A stretch of 64,000 nt of DNA from Sulfuriflexus sp. (GTDB taxonomy: Bacteria > Pseudomonadota > Gammaproteobacteria > AKS1). The stretch covers positions 136,531-200,530 of the forward strand of contig JAGLUW010000017.1 of NCBI GenBank assembly GCA_023134145.1, written 5' to 3'. Made by a program: the position numbers and the translations under genes. The notes under the pieces are model-generated. The model searched no databases and had not been told where the DNA came from. It was given only the letters and a program-made list of their open reading frames with translations. Shown one piece after another: positions 11,794 through 21,100 of this stretch (position 1 is its first letter; each line of letters starts with the position of its first letter).

Positions 11794-12573
11794 ATGCGAA
11801 TCACCAAATCCTTTCTTTTAGCTGCATTATTACTTGCACCAATGGCACTACAAGCCGCTCAATGTAATGTGAAGAGTGGCAGTAAACGTGTTGCCTTGCT
11901 TGAGCTTTATACTTCGGAAGGTTGCAGCAGCTGTCCACCAGCAGACAAATGGTTGAGTAGTCTGGCTAAAGAGGGAATAGGTGCAGATAAACTATTACCC
12001 CTTTCTCTGCATGTGGATTATTGGAATTACATTGGTTGGCGTGATCCATATTCAGAACCACAGTACACCCAGCGACAACGTGAGATTGCACAACGTAATC
12101 GTCTTCGCTCAATTTACACACCACAATTAGTTTTCAATGGACGTGATTTTCGTAGTTGGCGTCGTCAGAATATCCAACTTCTACTTAATGAAGTTAATGA
12201 GTGGCCAGCAGCTGCTAATTTAAGCCTAGATTGGAAAGCTTCAAGTGCAAATACTCTTGCGGTTGATGTCAGTGCACAAATCTCTCAACAGGTTGATGCA
12301 GGTTCAGTGTTATTTTTCGCATTATATGAAAATGCCTTAGTCAGCAATGTGAGTGCGGGTGAAAACAGTGGTCGCGCATTGCACCATGATTATGTTGTAC
12401 GTGAAATGCTCGTGATCCCTTTTCTTGATAAACGACAGTTCAGCAAGCAGGTAAAAATCGACATTAAACCTGAGTGGCAACGTAAAAACCTAGGCATTGC
12501 CGTGTTTGTGCAGAATAGGAAAGACGGTGAAGTATTACAGGCACTCTCAAGTCCTCTGCAGTGCCAGTCATAA
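11794..12573 (+). CDS. DUF1223 thioredoxin-like exported protein
   Basis: A 259-residue protein with a signal peptide (MRITKSFLLAALLLAPMALQA, residues 1-21). The mature part begins with a thioredoxin-fold strand VALLELYTSEGCSSCPPAD, whose C-x2-C is typical of DUF1223. A conserved HVDYWNYIGWRDPYS segment and a YTPQLVFNGR segment follow, the latter with the cis-proline expected of the fold. It is probably periplasmic and redox-active, but no substrate is established for the family. GGAGG just 5' of ATG 11794 decides the start over the in-frame ATG at 11773. Confidence 0.85.
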   Translation: MRITKSFLLAALLLAPMALQAAQCNVKSGSKRVALLELYTSEGCSSCPPADKWLSSLAKEGIGADKLLPLSLHVDYWNYIGWRDPYSEPQYTQRQREIAQRNRLRSIYTPQLVFNGRDFRSWRRQNIQLLLNEVNEWPAAANLSLDWKASSANTLAVDVSAQISQQVDAGSVLFFALYENALVSNVSAGENSGRALHHDYVVREMLVIPFLDKRQFSKQVKIDIKPEWQRKNLGIAVFVQNRKDGEVLQALSSPLQCQS

Positions 12574-12679
12574 GATAATCGTCAGGATTATCAGTTCCTT
12601 ATAATATTAACCTTGCGAAGCACGGATAACGATATGTGATAGTATTATGCATATTGCAATGTTTTTGTGGATATCCGCC

Positions 12680-14635
12680 ATGCCTTTACGCCAGAAGCTT
12701 TTTTTCATCATTGGGATAATGACGCTTGTCCCACTGTTGATATTGCAGTTTGGTGTCGTGAGTCAGATTGAAGCTGATTTGCAAAAACGTATTACCGCTG
12801 AGTTACATGAAAAACTCCGCAATATGGCTGACGAATTGGATACGTTGATTGAAAACCAGATGGATTTGGCGGCTGGTTTAGCCGAAGTACCGATACTTAA
12901 AGATTTTAGTGGTATATCGGTTGCAAATGACGATAGCTATTACCATGATCGTGTTCGCGATCTTCAGGAATATTTTGTTAACTTCCAGCGTAAAGTCCGG
13001 ACGATTCAGGCAATGCGCTTTGTCGATAAAACAGGCAAGACGCTAGTGAAGGTAAAGGAAGGGCGGCGTATTGAGCCTGAGTTATTAGATCGGGACAAAG
13101 GTCGTTATTACGTCGCCGATCAATCAAGTCGTCCATTTTTTAAAAATGCTCTGGATGATCAAATTGGTGTTTATGTATCGGATTTTGAATTAGGTCTGGT
13201 ACAAGTTGATGCTGATTTTTGTCCATCGATGGTACGTTACTCTGTACCGATTCGGGATGACCTTACAGACCTCGAAGGCTTGCTTATTATTAATATGTGG
13301 GGAACGCGTATTGATGAGACAGTGATGTCAGCGATGAGTGGCTTTAATGGCAAGGCCTATGTCGTTGAAGTGAATAACCAGAATAATTCACGTGACGGCA
13401 TTTATCTTTTTCATGAAGATAATAATCAACGCTTTGCAAATCAGTTAGGCACTAATTTTAGATTCACATCAGATCTTGGTGACGATAATTGGAATACGAT
13501 CAGAACCAAGAATAAACCGGGTTATATGTTGCTTGATGATGGCCGTATGTATTTTTATTTAAATTACTCTCCGTATGAAGATGATCGCGCGAGTTGGATG
13601 TTGGTTATTGAAACGGCCTATGACACAGTCTTTGCACCTATTGAAAAGCTGCGTAATACAATCTGGTTATTAGGTGGCGTTTTATTATTACTTAGTTTGC
13701 TTATCGCACGGTGGGTAGCTGATAGATTAGCAACACCCGTTCAGGAATTGGCCGAAACGATCAAACATTATGCCGATGGCGATGAAACTGCACGTTACTT
13801 AGATGGCGGTCGCAATGATGAAGTTGGTATTGTAGGGCGAGCCTTTAATTATCTGTGTGGTTCGTTGGAACGAACACGCCAAGAACGTGACAAAGCAGAA
13901 CGAGCAGTACGTCAGTCAGACCGTCTTGCGGCAGTGGGACAAATGGCCGCAGGTATTGGGCATGAAATTAATAATCCGTTAATGAACATTATGTCACTTG
14001 CAAGATTAGTCGAGGACTCAATAGGTGAGCATGATAAATCAGAATTAATTAAGTCAGATTTACATACCTTGCAAGCAGAAGGTGAGCGTTGTGCGCGAAT
14101 TGTTCAAGGTATCTTGAAATTCGCACGGGCTAGTGAGCCTAGTTATGAAGAGTTTATGTTGGATGCCTTATTGGAAGATACTATTGATTTATTGCGGCAT
14201 CGTGCAGATTCGAGCGCAGTGAAAATAGAAATGGAGCTAGAGAAAGGTCTTTCTATACAGGGCGATGCGAATCAATTACAACAAGTTTTGGTTAATATTT
14301 TATTGAATGCCATACATGCTTCAACAGAAGGTGGGAATATTAATTTGGCATTATTCTCTGATGGTGACTACGCGGTGATTGAAATCACTGATGAAGGCGT
14401 AGGTATTGCAGAAAAAGATATGTCAGATGTCTTTAATCCATTCTTCTCAACCAAACCAGAAGGTGAAGGAACCGGCCTTGGTCTATCTGTGAGTTATGGG
14501 ATTATTAAAAAACATGATGGTGAAATTACTTTAGAAAGCGAACAAGGTAAGGGAACTCGCGTGAGGATACGCTTACCATTTAGGGCGGATTCGTCAATGA
14601 AAAACAAATTAATAAACGCATCAAAAGAGGTGTAG
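12680..14635 (+). CDS. Membrane sensor histidine kinase (NtrB/ZraS-like), partner of the sigma-54 activator
   Basis: A 651-residue sensor kinase. A membrane helix near the N-terminus (FFIIGIMTLVPLLILQFGVV) is followed by a large extracytoplasmic sensor region of about 280 residues. A second helix (TIWLLGGVLLLLSLLIA), a HAMP linker, a HisKA domain with phospho-accepting His428 in GIGHEINNPLMN, and an HATPase domain follow. The HATPase has an N box VNILLNAIHAS and G boxes DEGVGI and GTGLGLSVSYGIIKKH. It should phosphorylate the regulator encoded 2 nt downstream. Upstream in-frame ATGs (12647, 12659) have no clear ribosome-binding site. The signal is unknown. Confidence 0.88.
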   Translation: MPLRQKLFFIIGIMTLVPLLILQFGVVSQIEADLQKRITAELHEKLRNMADELDTLIENQMDLAAGLAEVPILKDFSGISVANDDSYYHDRVRDLQEYFVNFQRKVRTIQAMRFVDKTGKTLVKVKEGRRIEPELLDRDKGRYYVADQSSRPFFKNALDDQIGVYVSDFELGLVQVDADFCPSMVRYSVPIRDDLTDLEGLLIINMWGTRIDETVMSAMSGFNGKAYVVEVNNQNNSRDGIYLFHEDNNQRFANQLGTNFRFTSDLGDDNWNTIRTKNKPGYMLLDDGRMYFYLNYSPYEDDRASWMLVIETAYDTVFAPIEKLRNTIWLLGGVLLLLSLLIARWVADRLATPVQELAETIKHYADGDETARYLDGGRNDEVGIVGRAFNYLCGSLERTRQERDKAERAVRQSDRLAAVGQMAAGIGHEINNPLMNIMSLARLVEDSIGEHDKSELIKSDLHTLQAEGERCARIVQGILKFARASEPSYEEFMLDALLEDTIDLLRHRADSSAVKIEMELEKGLSIQGDANQLQQVLVNILLNAIHASTEGGNINLALFSDGDYAVIEITDEGVGIAEKDMSDVFNPFFSTKPEGEGTGLGLSVSYGIIKKHDGEITLESEQGKGTRVRIRLPFRADSSMKNKLINASKEV

Positions 14636-14637
14636 AC

Positions 14638-15999
14638 GTGGATTTATCAACTATAAAAATGTTGTTTGTTGATGATGACCCCGTTACATGTAAAGTGATG
14701 CAACGGCAATGCGAGAGCGCAGGTCTCGATATGCATGTATTTCAATCGCCAACTGAATGCCTAAATGAATTTACTAAATCGGGTGCCGATGTTGTTGTGA
14801 CCGATTTACGTATGCCGGAGATGAATGGTTTTGATTTATTAACAAAGCTGCGCGAAGTTGACCAGGACGCATTGATTTTAGTGATGACTGGGCATTCTTC
14901 AGTTGAAAATGCGGTTGAGGCGATGAAGCGCGGTGCGGCAGATTTTATTAAGAAGCCATTTGATTTTGATGAATTCACATTGACGGTGCAACGTAGCATC
15001 GAATCGAATGAGTTAAAGAAAGAAAACAAATTACTTAAAAAGCGTCTGCGTCGTTCGGGAAATCGTTTTGGTATGATCGGTGATAGCCCGATTATGCGTT
15101 CGCTTTTCAACTCTATTGAAAAAGTATCCGAGGTAAGTTGTAACGTGATTATTACCGGTGAATCAGGAACCGGTAAAGAACTCGTTGCACATGCCTTACA
15201 TGATTACAGTCCACGTAAAGATGCTCCCTTTGTTGTCATCGATTGTGGTGCGTTAACTGAAACATTGCTTGAGTCTGAATTGTTTGGTCATGAGAAAGGT
15301 GCTTTCACGGGAGCCAACCAACGTAAACAAGGTTTAATGGAGCAGGCGAGTGGCGGTACCTTATTCTTTGATGAAGTCTGTAATATTTCAGATGCCATGC
15401 AAATGAAGTTGATGCGTGCCATTGAAGATCAAAATGTCACACGTGTTGGTGGCACACAGTCCACACCCATTGATATTCGTATTGTTGCAGCAACTAATCG
15501 AGATTTGGAACAACTGGTTGAAGAAGGAGTGTTTCGGCATGACTTTTATCATCGTCTTAATGTAGTAAATATTCGTCTGCCATCATTAGATGAACGGCGT
15601 GAGGATATTCCAGCCTTTGTTGAACATTTTGTCGATGAGTTTGCGAATAGGTATTCCCGTCAAGTGAAGGGCTTTGATCCTGCATCGATGCGACGCCTTT
15701 GTGATGCACCGTGGCCGGGTAATATTCGTGAGTTGCGTAATATTGTTGAACGCTGTGTGATCCTTGCAGATAGTCCTGTCTTGTCCTGGTCGAGTGAAGT
15801 ACCTGAAGAGGGCAATGAACAGGCATTTAATGAAGATCTATTTTCTGGAACGAATTTTGTCACGCTTGATGAGCTGGAACAGGCTTATATAAGCCATGTA
15901 TTGAACCATTCCAAGGGCAAAAAGAACCGCGCTGCGCAGATATTAGGCATTGATAAAACGACCTTGTGGCGCAAATTAAAACGGATTGCTTCGGAGTAG
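14638..15999 (+). CDS. Sigma-54-dependent response regulator (NtrC family)
   Basis: A 453-residue activator with three domains. A receiver (residues 1-120, acidic DDD near 10-12 and Asp in VVTDLRMPEMNG) comes first. The AAA+ domain has Walker A GESGTGKE, the sigma-54-contacting GAFTGA loop and Walker B FFDEV. Last is a C-terminal Fis-type helix-turn-helix (KNRAAQILGIDKTTLWRKLK). It starts with GTG, preceded by AAAAGAGG at suitable spacing and only 2 nt after the kinase stop. It is expected to drive transcription from -24/-12 promoters when phosphorylated. Targets are not evident; the DsrE-like lipoprotein gene downstream is the nearest candidate. Confidence 0.93.
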   Translation: MDLSTIKMLFVDDDPVTCKVMQRQCESAGLDMHVFQSPTECLNEFTKSGADVVVTDLRMPEMNGFDLLTKLREVDQDALILVMTGHSSVENAVEAMKRGAADFIKKPFDFDEFTLTVQRSIESNELKKENKLLKKRLRRSGNRFGMIGDSPIMRSLFNSIEKVSEVSCNVIITGESGTGKELVAHALHDYSPRKDAPFVVIDCGALTETLLESELFGHEKGAFTGANQRKQGLMEQASGGTLFFDEVCNISDAMQMKLMRAIEDQNVTRVGGTQSTPIDIRIVAATNRDLEQLVEEGVFRHDFYHRLNVVNIRLPSLDERREDIPAFVEHFVDEFANRYSRQVKGFDPASMRRLCDAPWPGNIRELRNIVERCVILADSPVLSWSSEVPEEGNEQAFNEDLFSGTNFVTLDELEQAYISHVLNHSKGKKNRAAQILGIDKTTLWRKLKRIASE

Positions 16000-16006
16000 A
16001 AAAAAG

Positions 16007-16023
16007 CATTGTAAATTACAATG
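16007..16023. repeat. 17-bp perfect palindrome between the sigma-54 regulator and the DsrE-like gene
   Basis: CATTGTAAATTACAATG has 8-bp arms around one central A. It lies just after the regulator stop and 229 nt before the lipoprotein start. Size and position would suit an upstream binding site for an NtrC-type dimer, but no recognition sequence is known for this regulator, and a short hairpin is also possible. Confidence 0.35.
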
Positions 16024-16251
16024 TAGAGCCGAGAAATGGTGCGTAATGCAGTGCTTTTTGCAATACTAAGTATATAATTATTCATGAATATACGAAGATA
16101 AGTTATTGAAATATATTAATATAATACTATTTGGAAGATAGTTGTCTCAAGGGATAGCAATCGCGCTTATAAGAGTGTTAAATCGGTAGTGCGCAAACGA
16201 CAATATTGTTGCTTTCGAAATATAATAAGATACATTGAGGAGAAGTAAATA

Positions 16252-16716
16252 ATGACTATTAAAAATACTTTGATGCTAGCTGCTGCTGGCGTACTAGCTG
16301 TTTCATTGGCTGGTTGTGCAACTGGTGGTGCTGATCGTGCTCCAGCTAAGAACGGCTACAAAGCTCAAAAAGTTGTTTACCACATGAATGACCTTAACTG
16401 GGGTTACCGTGGTCTACGTAACATGAAGAACCACCTTAATGCACTAGGTGACAAGAACCTTAAAGCGGTTATGGTTTTCCATAGCTCTGGTGGTTTCATC
16501 GTTGTAAATGGTAAGAAAGATAAGAAAGGCCACACATTTGGCGATGCTATCCAAGCACTTGCTAACCGTGGTGTGAAGTTTGCTCTTTGTGCAAACACAG
16601 TACGTGGTAAGAAGATCCCTAAAGATAAGATCAACTTACATGCTGAAATCGTTCCTTCTGGCGTAGCCGAAGTAGCTGAACTTCAGTACAAAGGTTACGT
16701 TTACGTTAAGCCTTAA
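16252..16716 (+). CDS. DsrE/F-like lipoprotein
   Basis: A 154-residue protein with a lipoprotein signal peptide: hydrophobic stretch then lipobox LAGC with lipidated Cys22. The mature part has a DsrE-like fold signature: VVYHMNDLNWGYRGLRNMKNHL, a strand LKAVMVFHSSGGFIVV, and a segment GVKFALCANTVRGKK holding the single conserved-looking cysteine. The last part is VPSGVAEVAELQYKGYVYVKP. Such proteins relate to sulfur-relay DsrE/YchN proteins, but exported forms have no proven role. GAGGAG precedes the ATG, and a strong terminator follows, so it is a single-gene unit. A TATAAT at 16221-16226 could be a -10 box. Confidence 0.78.
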   Translation: MTIKNTLMLAAAGVLAVSLAGCATGGADRAPAKNGYKAQKVVYHMNDLNWGYRGLRNMKNHLNALGDKNLKAVMVFHSSGGFIVVNGKKDKKGHTFGDAIQALANRGVKFALCANTVRGKKIPKDKINLHAEIVPSGVAEVAELQYKGYVYVKP

Positions 16717-16740
16717 ATAATACCTCCCAAGGTATGGAGA

Positions 16741-16770
16741 AAGCCGGGCTTTGCCCGGCTTTTTCTTTTT
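16741..16770 (+). terminator. Rho-independent terminator after the DsrE-like gene
   Basis: A 9-bp G+C-rich stem (AAGCCGGGC / GCCCGGCTT) with a TTT loop runs into a T tract, 24 nt after the stop codon. Strength suggests a well expressed, monocistronic transcript. Confidence 0.9.
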
Positions 16771-16921
16771 CTGAGCCAGAATATAGGTGTATTCGAATTT
16801 GCAGAGTAAAACAGGTAATTGTGTTCAAATTAGCCATATTGCGATTAAGCAACTAAATCGTAATTAATCTGTGTATATTCTTGTAGTTAATAAACGACTT
16901 ATGTATAGTGCCGACCACTGA

Positions 16922-16998
<77 letters not shown>

Positions 16999-17003
16999 AA
17001 TAC

Positions 17004-17031
17004 AAAAAGCTCCCTTTATGGGAGCTTTTTT
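17004..17031 (+). terminator. Terminator after tRNA-fMet
   Basis: The stem AAAAAGCTCCC / GGGAGCTTTTT with loop TTTAT and a T run begins 5 nt after the tRNA CCA. It separates tRNA transcription from what follows. Confidence 0.88.
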
Positions 17032-17037
17032 CATTAT

Positions 17038-17313
17038 GGGCAGGGTTCGAACCTACGACAGTAAAAAAGTTTGGTTCGACCTCAGAACCACTTCGTGTTT
17101 CATCAGGTATACCTTACGTTTCACTTAGAATCTCTATGAGATTCATTAAGTACTTCCTGAACTTGCAGTGCAAGTTCTGGCCGTACTCCGGTAACAAGCA
17201 TCGGAGATGTGCAGCGAGCAACTAGGAGCGTAAGCGACAAGAACGCCAGCGCGAAGTAACGGTGGCCTCGAAGAGGTGAGGGCAAAGCCCGAATAATCCT
17301 GCCCCCTCAACCA
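17038..17313. repeat. Palindrome-rich noncoding element with tRNA-fMet fragments
   Basis: This stretch has no convincing gene. It starts with a 22-nt inverted copy (21 of 22 identical) of the tRNA T-arm (tRNA positions 16968-16989) and ends at 17295-17313 with a 17-of-19 match to the tRNA 3' end including CCA. Between them are successive hairpins: TGGTTC/GAACCA (17072-17090), AGGTATACCT (17105-17114), GAATCTC/GAGATTC (17128-17144), GAACTTGCA/TGCAAGTTC (17159-17177), CTCCG/CGGAG (17186-17206), CCTC/GAGG (17266-17276) and GGGC/GCCC (17280-17290). It may be a remnant of integration at the tRNA or a structured repeat/RNA. No integrase gene is near. Confidence 0.6.
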
Positions 17314-17516
17314 AACAAGACAAGCCTTTTTTGTTCCGTCTATCATTCTGAAGATAATTCACATACTAATGTTGCGGTATTTGTTATATTCCTGTCTATA
17401 TTAATAGTATTGATTAAATAGGCCTAAAGAAAATGATGAAAATGCCGATAATGATTAAAATGATGATTTGTCTATTTTGTATATAGAGCAGTCATATAGA
17501 ATCAAGTGAGGCTCAG

Positions 17517-18107
17517 ATGTCAGAAAAGCAGAAAGAATATCTTACAACGCGTGAAGCGGCTGAAATGTTAGGGGTTGCGGTAAGTACTATTCAGCTTTGG
17601 ACAAACAAGGGCTCACTCCGTGCGTGGACCACGGGTGGAGGTCATCGTCGAATTATCTATAGTTCAGTGAGAGATATGTTGAAGCAGAGAATCTCTGCTT
17701 CAAGAACGCATGCCAATCATGACAAACAATTTTCAGTTGTCGTGGTTGAAGATAATGCACAACAGTTACGCATGTATGAAAAGCAATTAAATTCTTGGTG
17801 TACTGACATAAATTTTATTGCAGCCAAAGACGGTTATGAAGGGCTTGTGAAAATAGGCCAGAGCTCACCTCGTATCATTATTACTGACTTGAGAATGCCC
17901 AACATGGATGGTTTTCAAATGATTAAGGCACTGAAAAAAATGCCTGAGTTGGATGAGAGCACAATTATTGTTGTAAGTGGTTTGACCCACGATGAAATAG
18001 AGGAAAAAGGCGGCTTGCCTGAGGGGGTACAATTATTTATCAAGCCGATACCATTTGAAAAAGTTGAAAATATTGTACGCGAGAAGTTGGCAGTGGAAAT
18101 TACCTAA
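17517..18107 (+). CDS. HTH (MerR/excisionase-type) plus receiver-domain regulator
   Basis: A 196-residue protein. Residues 8-60 form an excisionase/MerR-like helix-turn-helix: YLTTREAAEMLGVAVSTIQ, then a wing WTTGGGHRR. Residues 72-190 form a receiver domain with acidic E78 and D79, phospho-acceptor Asp124 (IITDLRMPNMDG), Ser154 and Lys176 (FIKPI). This order, DNA-binding first and receiver second, reverses the usual response-regulator order. No output other than DNA binding is seen. It is the first gene of the signalling cluster, 36 nt before the first hybrid kinase, and so is a likely transcriptional output of that kinase (inference). Confidence 0.85.
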   Translation: MSEKQKEYLTTREAAEMLGVAVSTIQLWTNKGSLRAWTTGGGHRRIIYSSVRDMLKQRISASRTHANHDKQFSVVVVEDNAQQLRMYEKQLNSWCTDINFIAAKDGYEGLVKIGQSSPRIIITDLRMPNMDGFQMIKALKKMPELDESTIIVVSGLTHDEIEEKGGLPEGVQLFIKPIPFEKVENIVREKLAVEIT

Positions 18108-18143
18108 AAGTTGCCAATAACAAAAATAATCAGAGAGCATATC

Positions 18144-21100
18144 ATGTCAATATCAAGCTTTAGACCAAGTAAGCATTTAGGAAAAGATAAGTTGGGTTCA
18201 CAATACGTTGTGTACTTAATGATGACTGATGATATCATGGTTGCCAGTGTTGCATCAGGGCTGAAGAGCGCTCATTACGAAATTCGATATTTTTCTAATT
18301 TCACAGATATAAAAGCAGCTTGTCAGAAAACATTACCGGAAATTGTCATTATTGATATTTCGTCAGAAAATAATATAGATATGATTGACGAAATTATTTC
18401 AATAAAAGAAATGGTAGAAAATTGCCCACCTATTGTCGCTATTTCGGATACCGATGAATTAACCAGTCGCCTTGAAGCGGCAAGGGCGGGTGCATGTCGT
18501 TATTTTAGTAAACCATTCGATATCGATAAATTAATTCATACCCTTGATGGGTTAATGATGGAAGCGGTCATTAATCCATATAGAGTATTATTTATTGATA
18601 ACGATGAGCATTTTTTAAAATGTAGTAAAGAAATTTTGAGTGAAGAAGGCTTTATTGCAAAAGCTATATCAAATCCATTAGAAGGGTTGAAGGTTTTAAA
18701 GGAATTTAAGCCCGATGTGATTGTAATGGATGTTTATATGCCTGGCTGCACAGGCCCTGAACTTGTTCAGGTGATACGACAAGATGATGATTGGGCCTTG
18801 ATACCAATTATATTTTTGTCAGCAGAGACCGATATAAACAGCCAACTATCAGCAATGAAATTTGGAGCTGCTGATTTCTTAGTCAAGCCAGTGCGAAATG
18901 GGAAGTTAATTGCAGCAGTCACTGCGATGGCAAAACGTTCGCGTCGAAATGTGAATTTACATAAGGAGCTGACAACGGCACTTAGTGATAATGAGTTTCA
19001 ATTAGTTACGATGGATGAGCATGATATCGTTAGTGTCGCTGATGCGAGTGGGGCGATAATATCGGTTAATAAAAAGTTTTGTGATATTAGTGGTTATAGT
19101 GAAGAAGAGTTATTAGGTGAAAACCACAGAATACTTAAATCAGATTACCATTCAAGTACATTCTATAAAGATTTGTGGAAAACAATATCAAGCGGAGAAA
19201 TTTGGCGAGGCACTATTTGTAATAAGAATAAATACGGCGAAAAATATTGGGTTGAATCAACTATTGTTCCTTTCCTTGATGATAAAGGTCGCCCTTATAA
19301 ATACGTTTCGGCTCGAACAGATATAACCGCTTTGCGAAAAAGCGAAGAGCGACTTAGTCTTAGTCAGCAGTTTGCAAATATTGGTACATGGGATTGGGAT
19401 ATATTGAGTGGAGAATTATATTGGTCAGATCGGATTTGGCCAATATTTGGATATAAAAAGCAAGTTACTGAAACGACGTATGATAATTTTCTAGCAGCAA
19501 TACATTCGGATGATAGGCAGAATGTAATCGACGCAGTAACTAACTGTATTGAAAATGGAGAAATATATAATATTGAACACCGCGTCGTCTGGCCAGATGG
19601 TAGTGTGCATTGGGTGCATGGAAGTGGTGATGTAGTGCGTGCTGAAAATGGTCAGGCATTGAATATGTTGGGCATGGTACAGGATATTGATTGCCGTAAA
19701 AATGCAGAGCTGGCATTAGCAGAACGTGAGAAAGAGTTAAACGAAGCACAAAAGATGGCAAATTTAGGTAGTTGGCATTTTGAACCAAATACAGGTGATT
19801 TGTTTTGGTCAGATGAGATTTATCGTATTTTTGGTTATGAACCAGATAGTTTCATTCCGACTGTTGAGGCTGTTCATGCCGTTACCCCAGAAGATGATCG
19901 TGAGAAATTAAAAGAAGCAGAAAATAGCGCGATCAAAACAGGCTGCTATGACGTTATGCACCGGATTCTGCGCTCTGATGGTGAGGTGAGGTGGGTACAT
20001 GAAATAGCGCGCACTGAAATTGATGAAGATGGCAATGTCGTACTGTTAAGTGGAACCATGCAGGATGTAACACGAAGAGTGCGCATGGAAGAAAAACTTA
20101 ATTTACAGCGAAAATTATTAAATATGCTGCATCGTTCTACAACGGATTTTGTTGAAAAACGCGATCTTCATAAAACCATGGAAGCGATGCTTGATGCGTT
20201 GTTAGATCTTACTGGAAGTGAGTATGGCTTTACTGGTGAAGTATTGTATGAAGAGGGTGTTCCTTATTTAAAGACACATGCGATTACCAATATTGTATGG
20301 GATAAGGAGACGCAGGCGCTTTATGATAATAATTATGAAGATGGTTTTGAATTTAGAAATCTGAATACTTTGTTCGGCAAAGTGATGTCATCTCGCGAAC
20401 GTGTTATCAGTCTTAACCCCGCAACTGATCCAGATGCAGGAGGGTTACCGAAGGGCCACCCCGCAATTGATTCATTCTTTGGAATGCCAATTTTTTATGG
20501 CGATGAATTAGTTGGCATTTACGGTCTTGCTAATAGTGAGGTGGCTTATAATGATGAGATTATTGATTTATTACGTCCCTTTAATACCACCTATGGCGTA
20601 ATGATTCATTCAAAACGCATGATGGAATCAGAGGCGGGTCACCGCGAAGAGCTTGTTAATGCAAAGAATGAAGCTGAAAACGCAAATAATGCTAAATCAC
20701 AATTTCTTTCTAGCATGAGCCATGAGTTGCGGACTCCAATGAATGCAATTATTGGGTTCAGCCAACTATTAATGACAGACACTGACTCGGTATTAAGCGA
20801 GACTCAGAATGAAAATATTAATGAAATAGAAATTGCAGGTAAGCATTTATTAACCTTGATTAATGAAGTGCTAGATTTATCAAAAATTGAAGCAGGACGA
20901 GTATCACTGGATGTTGAAGAGGTGCTTTTAGGTGATATTGTTGCTGAATCATTAAATTTGATAATGCCGCTGGCACAGAAGCGAGGTATTGATGTTGTTA
21001 TTAAGCGTGATGACATTGAAATAGATCTGGATGACCTTATTGATGGAAAGGTAGTGGTAAGTGCTGATGCAGTTAGGTTAAAGCAGGCAATCTTAAATTT

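Noticed and set aside
16151..16164. Possible sigma-54 (-24/-12) promoter before the DsrE-like gene (GG, ten bases, GC)
   Set aside because: Only the GG and GC plus a few other positions match the consensus; too weak to list as a promoter.
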